Source: Halosegnis marinus
GTDB taxonomy: Archaea; Halobacteriota; Halobacteria; Halobacteriales; Haloarculaceae
Assembly: GCF_029338355.1 (NCBI RefSeq)
Contig: NZ_CP119802.1
Span: 1,426,001 to 1,490,000 of the forward strand
Reading direction: 5' to 3'
DNA: 64,000 bases
Part shown: positions 58,471-64,000 of the stretch, one piece after another
Layout: the number at the start of each line of letters is the position of its first letter
Numbering within the stretch: the first letter of the stretch is position 1
Translations under genes and position numbers: made by a program
The notes under the pieces: generated by a model
What the model was told of the DNA's origin: nothing
Databases searched by the model: none
Seen by the model: only the letters and a program-made list of their open reading frames with translations

Positions 58471-59667
58471 ATGCGAAGCTTCCGTATCGGACGCCTCTTC
58501 GGGATTCCGATCGAGTTGGACCTCACCTTCCTGCTCGTCCTCCCGCTGTTCGCGTATCTCATCGGCTCCAGCCTCGGCGAGTACGCGGGGCTGTTGAACG
58601 ACGTGCTCGGGCCGGCGGCGGCCGTGGACATCACGGCGCTGACCGGCGACCCGGTCGTCACCTTCGGCATCGGCACCCTCGCGGCCGTCGGGCTGTTCGC
58701 GGGCGTCGTCCTCCACGAACTCGGCCACTCGCTGACCGCGATGCGCTACGGCTTCCCCATCTCCTCTATCACGCTGTGGCTGTTCGGCGGCGTCGCTCAG
58801 CTGACCGAGATGCCCGAGGACTGGAAACAGGAGCTCAACATCGCCGTCGCCGGCCCCGTCGTGAGCGTCGCGCTCGGCGTCGTCTCCTATGCGGCCTTCA
58901 CCCTCGTCGCCCCCGGCGGTGGCACCGCTGTCGCGGGGCTCCGGTTCCTGCTCGCCTACCTCGCGGTGATGAACGTCGCGCTCGCGATCTTCAACATGCT
59001 CCCGGGGTTCCCGATGGACGGCGGGCGCGTGCTCCGCGCGCTGCTCGCGCGCAACCGGCCGTACGCCCGGGCGACCCAGATAGCCGCCGAGGTCGGCAAG
59101 GTGTTCGCCATCGTGCTCGGCCTCTACGGACTGTTCGGCAACGGCGGACTGTTCCTCGTCGCCATCGCCTTCTTCATCTACATCGGGGCCTCCTCCGAGG
59201 CCCAGCGCACGACGATGACCGCCGCCTTCGAGGGCGTGACCGTCCGCGACATCATGACGCCCGAGCCGGACGTCCACACCGTCTCGCCCGACACGAGCGT
59301 CGCGGAGCTACTCCGCCGGATGTTCACGGAGCGGCACACCGGCTACCCGGTCGTCGAGAACGGGGTCGTCGTCGGCGTCGTCACGCTCGGGGACGCCCAG
59401 TCCGTGAAGGAGGTGGAGCGGGACGCCTACACCGTCGAGGAGGTGATGACGCGCGAACTCCGAACGGTGGGTCCGGACGCCGACGCGATGGACGCGCTCG
59501 ACCGGATGCAGGAGACGGGCGTCGGCCGCCTGCTCGTCATGGAGGGCGACGACCTCGTCGGCATCGTCTCACGGACGGACCTGATGACGGCGCTCGACAT
59601 CATCAAACAGAGCGGGTCGCTCGACGCGGGCGACGGGGGTCCGGCGACCGCCGAGCGCCCGGCCTGA
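58471..59667 (+). CDS. Site-2 protease family protein with CBS domains
   Basis: 398-aa intramembrane zinc metalloprotease (M50). Zinc motif VVLHELGHSLTAM (HELGH, 82-86), third ligand motif NMLPGFPMDGGRVLRALLAR (about 180-199), around six membrane helices. C-terminal pair of CBS domains (about 253-310: IMTPEPDVHTVSPDTSVAEL; 318-378: EVMTRELRTVGPDADAMDAL) that bind adenosyl nucleotides and may gate the protease by energy status. Likely clips membrane-bound regulators. A tRNA-His follows. Confidence 0.95.
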   Translation: MRSFRIGRLFGIPIELDLTFLLVLPLFAYLIGSSLGEYAGLLNDVLGPAAAVDITALTGDPVVTFGIGTLAAVGLFAGVVLHELGHSLTAMRYGFPISSITLWLFGGVAQLTEMPEDWKQELNIAVAGPVVSVALGVVSYAAFTLVAPGGGTAVAGLRFLLAYLAVMNVALAIFNMLPGFPMDGGRVLRALLARNRPYARATQIAAEVGKVFAIVLGLYGLFGNGGLFLVAIAFFIYIGASSEAQRTTMTAAFEGVTVRDIMTPEPDVHTVSPDTSVAELLRRMFTERHTGYPVVENGVVVGVVTLGDAQSVKEVERDAYTVEEVMTRELRTVGPDADAMDALDRMQETGVGRLLVMEGDDLVGIVSRTDLMTALDIIKQSGSLDAGDGGPATAERPA

Positions 59668-59740
59668 CCTCGCGGCGACGCGGTCGGCGGTGCTCGGCGC
59701 GGTGCCGGCGACCGGGCTATCCGTCGGCGACTCGGAGGAA

Positions 59741-59815
59741 GGTCCAGGTGCGAGAATCGAACCCGCGTCTCAGCCTCCACAAGGCTGAAGGATAGTCCAC
59801 TACCCCAACCCGGAC
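59741..59815 (-). tRNA. tRNA-His (GTG)
   Basis: 75-nt cloverleaf on the minus strand: acceptor GTCCGGG/CCTGGAC, anticodon stem CAGCC/GGCTG with loop TTGTGGA (anticodon GTG), T-arm GCGGG-TTCGATT-CTCGC, discriminator C73 as expected for histidine. The base before position 1 is T, so G-1 is not encoded. No intron, CCA not encoded. Confidence 0.96.
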
Positions 59816-59863
59816 ACACCGTTCCGTAGCCTACCGGTATTTGAATACCTTACGGAACCGCCC

Positions 59864-62800
59864 TCAGTCGGCGAGGGCGTCGGCCAACAGCTCCGCCGGG
59901 TGGGCCGGCTCCTCGTCGTACTCCTCCAGTTGCGAGCGGCAGGACGCGCCCGGGGCGGCGACGCGCTCGCCGGGACTGTCCGCGACCTGTCCGGCGAGGA
60001 CGTCGCCGATGGCCGTGCTCATCGACGCGTGTTCGGCCTCGTAGCCGAACGACCCGGCCATTCCGCAGCAGGTGGAGTCGAGCGGGTCGACGGCGTAGCC
60101 CGCCCGCCGGAGGACGCCGACCGCGTGGTGGTCCTTCTTCTCGGCCTTCTGGTGGCAGTGGCCGTGGTACGTCACCGGGCCGTCGCCGGCCCACGCGACG
60201 CCGTCGTCCAGCCGGAAGGCGTCGAGGTACTCGCAGAGGCCGTAGGCGTTCGCCGCCACGGTCTCGGCGTCGGCGCGGGCGTCGTGGTCCGGGCCGACGA
60301 GGTCGAGCGCGTCCGACTGGAACATGACGGCGTCCGAGGGCTCGACGAGCACGACGTCCTTGCCCGATTCGACGTGAGGAGCGAGCGCGCGGGCGTTCGC
60401 CGCGACCTCGGCGCGGGCGCGGTCCACGAACCCCTTGGAGTGGGCCGGGCGGCCGGAGTCGCGCGCCTCGGCGAGTTCGACGCGTACGCCCGCTGCCTCC
60501 AGCACCCGGACGGCGGCCTTCCCGGCCTCGGGGCGGTTGTAGTTCGTGTACGTGTCCGGGAACAGGACGACCGTGCGCTCGGCCTCGACGGGCGACACCC
60601 CCGGTCCCCGCGACTCGAACCACTCGGCGAAGCTCTCGGCGGCGAAGGTGGGGAGCTTCCGGTCGGCGGCGATGCCGAGGGTCCGCTCCAGCACCGTCCG
60701 CGCGCCCGGCAGGTCGGTCGCGCGGTTGGCGAGGGGGGCGAGCGCGCTCCCGACGCGCGAGAGCGCGTCGATGTTCGCGAACACGCGGTCGCGGAGGCTC
60801 GCGCCGTTAGCCTCGTGGTCGGCGTGTTGGACCTCGGCCTTCATCTTCGCGAGGTCGACGCCGGAGGGGCAGTTCACCTTACACCCCTTGCAGCCGACAC
60901 AGAGGTCCAGCACCTCCGTGCCGAACTCGGGGTCGAGCAGTTCGTCCTCGTCGAAATCCCCGTTCATCGCCGACCGGAGCATGTTCGCCCGGCCGCGCGT
61001 GGACTGTATCTCCTCCTCGGCCGCGCGGTAGGTAGGACACATCACACCCCCGGTCGTGTCCTGGTGCCCGCGACAGCCGCCACAGCCGTGACACAGCTCC
61101 ACCATCCCCTGGAAGCCGTTCTCACCTTCCCACGACAGGGCGGGGTCGAAGCCGGCGTCGAACTCGTACTCCGGCGAGAACCGCAGGTGCTCGGTCATGT
61201 CGTGGTCGCCGCAGACGTTCCCCGGGTTGAGGAGCCAGTCGGGGTCGAACGCCGTCTTGAGGTCGCGGAAGGCGCGCCACAGCCGCTCGCCGTACAGCTT
61301 CCGGTTCCACTGGGTCCGCGCGCGGCCGTCGCCGTGCTCGCCCGAGACGCTCCCGCCGTACTCCACGACGAGGTCGGTCACGTCGTCGGCGATGCCCTCC
61401 AACTGCGCCATTCCCTCGACGCCCTTCGTGTTCACGAGCGGGCGGACGTGGAGCACGCCCGGGCCGGCGTGCGCGTAGAAGGAGGCGAAGGTGCCGTGCT
61501 CGTCGAGAACCTCCTGGAAGTCCGCCACGTAGTCGGGGAGGTTCCCGGCGGGGACGGCACAGTCCTCGATGAAGGAGATGTGCTTCGCGTCGGAGGTGCG
61601 CGACAGCAGGATGGGGAGGCCGGCCTTCCGCATCTTCCAGAACCGCGCGCGGGTGTCGGCGTCGTGGGCCTCCATCGCCGCGACGGCGTACCGCTCCTTT
61701 CGGGTCTCGACCCGGCCGGCCGTCGGGTCGGCCTCGGTCGCCGTCCCCGGCGCGCGGTCGGCGACGAGGTCGGCCACCTGCCGGCGGCCGTGGTCGTCGT
61801 CCTCGGCGTAGAACTCCACGAGCAGGACCGAGCCCGTGCCCTCGGGGAGGGTGCCGACCACGTCGGCGAACTCCGGGGTGTCGCGCGCGAGGTCGAGCAG
61901 GGTGTCGTCCATCACCTCGACGGCGCAGGGGCCGTGTTCGAGGATGGGCTCGACGTCCTCCATCGCGTCGAGCAGCGAGTCGTAGGTGAGCAGCGCGACG
62001 GCCTTCGTCCCCGGCGCGGGTTCGAGCGAGACGGTCGCCTCCGTCACGACGGCGAGCGTGCCCTCGGACCCGGCGAGCAGGCGCGCGAGGTTCACGGTGC
62101 CCGCCTCGCTGTCGGGGTCGGTGCCGGTGCCGTCCGGCAGGGGGCGCTCGCCGCGGGCGTCCTCCACGAGCGCGTCGAGGTTGTACCCCGAGACGTTCCG
62201 CTTCAGGTCGGGGTAGCGCGCGTCCACCTCGTCGGTCTCCTCGTCGAGTATCCGCACGACCTCGGCGTAGATGCGGGGGAGGAGGTCGTCGGCCTCGGGG
62301 TCGGCCTCGGCCCTGAGGTCCGCGACCGCGACCTCCCCGAGCCGGGTCACGGTGCCGTCGGCGAGGACCGCCTCCACCTCCTCGACGTAGTAGTCCGTCT
62401 TCCCGTAGACGAGCGAGTGCGACCCGGTGGAGTTGTTGCCGATGGCCCCGCCGAGCGCGCTCTTGTCGCCCCACGCCGGGTCCGGGCCGAAGGTGAGGCC
62501 GTGGTCGGCCGCGGCGTCGTTCAGGTGCGCGATGGTGACGCCCGGCCCGGCCGTCGCCGTCCGCGCGTCGGGGTCCACCTCGCGCACGCCGTCCATGTAC
62601 CGCGAGCAGTCGAGGACGACGGCCTCGTTCACCGACTGGCCGGCGAGCGACGTGCCGCCGCCGCGCGGCAGGACGGGAATCCCCTCCTCGGCGCAGTACG
62701 CCACGACGGCGGCCACGTCCTCGGTCGAGCGCGGGAGGACGACCCCCACCGGAAGCCGCTCGTAGGCGCTGGCGTCCGTCGCGTACAGCTGTCGGGTGTA

Positions 62801-62932
62801 CTCGTCGAACCGCACGTCCCCCGCCACGAGCGGTTCGAGGTCGGCGACGAGGTCCGGGCGCGCCACCTCGCCGCCCGCGTAGTCGTAGTCTGCGGCCCCG
62901 TCCCCGGCGGGGTCCGTCTCCTGCGTTGCCAT
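59864..62932 (-). CDS. dld: FAD-binding/Fe-S oxidoreductase, D-lactate dehydrogenase-type
   Basis: 1022 aa fusion. N-terminal FAD_binding_4 (about 50-260: PVLPRGGGTSLAGQSVNEAV, GGAIGNNSTGSHSLVYGKTD), FAD-oxidase C domain (to about 580: HISFIEDCAVPAGNLPDYVA, VSGEHGDGRARTQWNRKLYG), then ferredoxin-type cysteine clusters (CHGCGGCRG; CVGCKGCKVNCPSGVD) and C-terminal CCG domains (YHGHCHQKAEKKDHHA; STCCGMAGSFGYEAEH). Oxidises D-lactate or a related 2-hydroxyacid and passes electrons to the membrane; substrate not certain. TATA-like GTTTATCC (minus strand of about 62956-62963) lies 24-31 nt upstream. Confidence 0.93.
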   Translation of the reverse strand: MATQETDPAGDGAADYDYAGGEVARPDLVADLEPLVAGDVRFDEYTRQLYATDASAYERLPVGVVLPRSTEDVAAVVAYCAEEGIPVLPRGGGTSLAGQSVNEAVVLDCSRYMDGVREVDPDARTATAGPGVTIAHLNDAAADHGLTFGPDPAWGDKSALGGAIGNNSTGSHSLVYGKTDYYVEEVEAVLADGTVTRLGEVAVADLRAEADPEADDLLPRIYAEVVRILDEETDEVDARYPDLKRNVSGYNLDALVEDARGERPLPDGTGTDPDSEAGTVNLARLLAGSEGTLAVVTEATVSLEPAPGTKAVALLTYDSLLDAMEDVEPILEHGPCAVEVMDDTLLDLARDTPEFADVVGTLPEGTGSVLLVEFYAEDDDHGRRQVADLVADRAPGTATEADPTAGRVETRKERYAVAAMEAHDADTRARFWKMRKAGLPILLSRTSDAKHISFIEDCAVPAGNLPDYVADFQEVLDEHGTFASFYAHAGPGVLHVRPLVNTKGVEGMAQLEGIADDVTDLVVEYGGSVSGEHGDGRARTQWNRKLYGERLWRAFRDLKTAFDPDWLLNPGNVCGDHDMTEHLRFSPEYEFDAGFDPALSWEGENGFQGMVELCHGCGGCRGHQDTTGGVMCPTYRAAEEEIQSTRGRANMLRSAMNGDFDEDELLDPEFGTEVLDLCVGCKGCKVNCPSGVDLAKMKAEVQHADHEANGASLRDRVFANIDALSRVGSALAPLANRATDLPGARTVLERTLGIAADRKLPTFAAESFAEWFESRGPGVSPVEAERTVVLFPDTYTNYNRPEAGKAAVRVLEAAGVRVELAEARDSGRPAHSKGFVDRARAEVAANARALAPHVESGKDVVLVEPSDAVMFQSDALDLVGPDHDARADAETVAANAYGLCEYLDAFRLDDGVAWAGDGPVTYHGHCHQKAEKKDHHAVGVLRRAGYAVDPLDSTCCGMAGSFGYEAEHASMSTAIGDVLAGQVADSPGERVAAPGASCRSQLEEYDEEPAHPAELLADALAD

Positions 62933-63019
62933 ACGCGACGTTCCGACCGGGAGGGGATAAACGCCCGCCCGGCGGCGAGCGCAACGCTTTCGCCGCTCCG
63001 CGCGCTTCCGTCGGTAGGC

Positions 63020-63475
63020 GTGGCCATCACGGACAAGATATACCTGAAGAACCACCGGCAGATAGCCTCGCAGCTGGAGACCTCCATCCCGAAGAGCGCC
63101 TTCTCCGGGGCGACGCTCGACCTGCTGTTCCAGGGCGAACAGCTGTCGAAGCTGGACGAGGCCACACAGGAGCGCGTGCTCGACTTCGCGACCGACTTCC
63201 TCGACTGCGACTGCGAGTCGAACCCCTACTGCGGCCACCCCGAGCGGAAGTTCGTCTCCTACCTGCTCGACCTGCGCGCGCAGGGGCTCGGCCCCGACGC
63301 CATCGTGGACGTGATGGGCGACGACTACATGCTGTACGCCTACTCCGGCGACGTGCTCTCCTTTCTCGACGACTCCGTCCGCTCGCTGGAGGCCATCGAG
63401 GAACTCGCGGACGTGGACGGCCGGAAGGAGGCCGCGGAGGCCGCACGCGAGCGCCGACGCGACCTCTCCGGCTGA
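63020..63475 (+). CDS. DUF5814-like haloarchaeal protein
   Basis: 151 aa; GTG start, opening (M)AITDKIYLKNHRQIASQLET. Four cysteines close together in FLDCDCESNPYCGHPERKF suggest a metal site; further patch DVMGDDYMLYAYSGDVLSFL. Similar sequences are found in haloarchaea as stand-alone proteins or next to/fused with helicases; I equate it with DUF5814 with moderate confidence. Role unknown; divergent from the dld gene. Confidence 0.8.
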   Translation: MAITDKIYLKNHRQIASQLETSIPKSAFSGATLDLLFQGEQLSKLDEATQERVLDFATDFLDCDCESNPYCGHPERKFVSYLLDLRAQGLGPDAIVDVMGDDYMLYAYSGDVLSFLDDSVRSLEAIEELADVDGRKEAAEAARERRRDLSG

Positions 63476-63847
63476 CTCGGTTTTCGGCCTTCCCGGCCCC
63501 CCTCCGTTTCCGGTCCGGCGCGCGCCGGCGAGCCTGTCGTGGCGAGCCAGCGCCGCGCGAGGTGCTCGTGAGCGCCGCGAACGAACGCTCGGAAGGCGAG
63601 CGGAGCGAGCCGTCCGGTGGACGAGTGAGCGGAGCGAACGAGTCGGCTGGGGAGGCGTGTGGGCGGTGCGGTCGCGGTGCTGTTCTCATGGAACCGTGCG
63701 AGCAGGGCGTTTCTGCGACTGTAGCTGAAGACGCCGAGCGAGAGCAGGGCGTTCGCCGGCCCTTACACCGACGGAACCGAACCGCCTACCCGAAGCAGGC
63801 CAGCAGGACAGCGACGCGGTCGGAAAAACCGCGAGAAGAGGGACGGG
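63476..63847. other. 372-nt spacer without a supported gene
   Basis: Contains the repeat tract (about 63540-63650), a run TGTGGGCGGTGCGGTCGCGG (63659-63678), and two copies of GAGCAGGGCGTT (about 63690 and 63741), also present as GAGCAGGGCG near 252. No protein frame with haloarchaeal codon bias and no clear promoter; a small RNA cannot be excluded. Confidence 0.4.
63540..63650. repeat. Intergenic GAGCGGAGCGAGC-type repeat tract
   Basis: GTGAGCGCCGCGAACGAACG, GCGAGCGGAGCGAGCC and GTGAGCGGAGCGAACGAG occur in a row after the DUF5814-like gene. Same units as at 165-310 and inside ileS. Confidence 0.65.
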
Positions 63848-64000
63848 CTACCCCAGCCGGAAGGAGGGTTCGTCCTCCTCCTCGTTGTCGAGGTCCTCCA
63901 GCTGAATCACGTCCTCGTTGTCGTCCTCGTCGAGCTGCTGGGAGAGCTTCGTGACGTAGCGCTTGTACTCGTCCAGCTGTTCGCGGAGGTGTTCGGCCTC
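63848..64000 (-). CDS. C-terminal end of a coiled-coil acidic protein
   Basis: Last 50 codons of a gene that runs off the right edge; stop TAG at 63848. Visible part begins EAEHLREQLDEYKRYVTKLS (coiled coil) and continues to an acidic tail ending EEDEPSFRLG. Family not recognised from this piece; haloarchaeal coiled-coil proteins with such tails are common. Confidence 0.7.
   Translation of the reverse strand, partial: EAEHLREQLDEYKRYVTKLSQQLDEDDNEDVIQLEDLDNEEEDEPSFRLG

Noticed and set aside
59900-63019. Upstream in-frame extension of the DUF5814-like gene across dld
   Set aside because: The extension is antisense to dld; the GTG at 63020 gives the conserved N-terminus AITDKIYLKNH.
1-64000. 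CRISPR array, insertion sequence, provirus or replication origin
   Set aside because: No regularly spaced direct repeats, no transposase or integrase, no orc1/cdc6 gene with origin-box-like repeats, and composition is uniform.

Overview
The window is a 64 kb piece of a haloarchaeal (class Halobacteria) chromosome. Supporting evidence: very high GC throughout, strongly acidic proteins, twin-arginine lipoprotein signals, TATA elements 22-35 nt upstream of start codons with little or no leader, GTG starts, and archaeal markers (TFB, MCM helicase, short PRPP synthase, type IV pilin N-domain, the classic 129-residue halophilic [2Fe-2S] ferredoxin). I see no insertion sequence, provirus, CRISPR array or rRNA operon. 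Base composition is even, so this is mostly core chromosome.

Layout. 1-4.9 kb: tail of a DUF502-like gene, then a tetrapyrrole block (hemL, hemC, SUMT, hemD) with a glutaredoxin. 4.9-10 kb: MFS transporter, haloarchaeal proteins of unknown function, a cupin pair and a CstA permease. 10-16.5 kb: an ArsA-type ATPase with a 98-residue partner, a CobW-type GTPase, small zinc-ribbon, SRPBCC and membrane proteins, upp, an IMPACT protein and an ACT-domain protein. 16.5-19 kb: prepilin peptidase and a lipoprotein. 19-22.8 kb: a sulfane-sulfur module (rhodanese-MBL protein, two YeeE halves, a winged-helix regulator and DUF2270, divergent from TusA-DsrE). 22.8-30 kb: glycosyltransferase, ferredoxin, PiT phosphate transporter, hisA, hisB, hisI. 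30-35.5 kb: spondin-like protein, type IV pilin, phosphohexomutase, and a regulator/beta-propeller/prs group. 35.5-41.8 kb: ileS, two small membrane proteins, Fe-S uracil-DNA glycosylase, MFS, HIT protein.

41.8-49.6 kb is the most intriguing region. The replicative helicase gene mcm heads a tightly packed minus-strand series: a 91-aa protein, a RecA/KaiC-like protein without a P-loop, a 114-aa protein, a coiled-coil protein, a 202-aa protein and a MinD-type ATPase. It converges on a TFB gene, and nearby is a second MinD/ParA-like protein whose P-loop lacks lysine. This looks like an uncharacterised haloarchaeal chromosome-maintenance locus. 49.9-53.4 kb: a TauE-UspA operon with a possible 9-codon leader cistron, a 52-aa protein, a hypothetical gene, a frameshifted PD-(D/E)XK nuclease gene and tRNA-Pro(TGG). 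53.4-64 kb: SLC13 permease, DEAD/DEAH helicase, a membrane protein, a cupin, a site-2 protease with CBS domains, tRNA-His(GTG), a large FAD/Fe-S D-lactate-dehydrogenase-type oxidoreductase, a DUF5814-like protein, a repeat-rich spacer and the end of a coiled-coil gene.

The functional themes are siroheme-route heme synthesis (SUMT inside the hem cluster), sulfur trafficking, histidine biosynthesis with scattered genes, the type IV pilus (pilin plus its peptidase), and replication/segregation around mcm. GAGCGGAGCGAGC-type repeats occur in intergenic DNA and, in frame, inside ileS.
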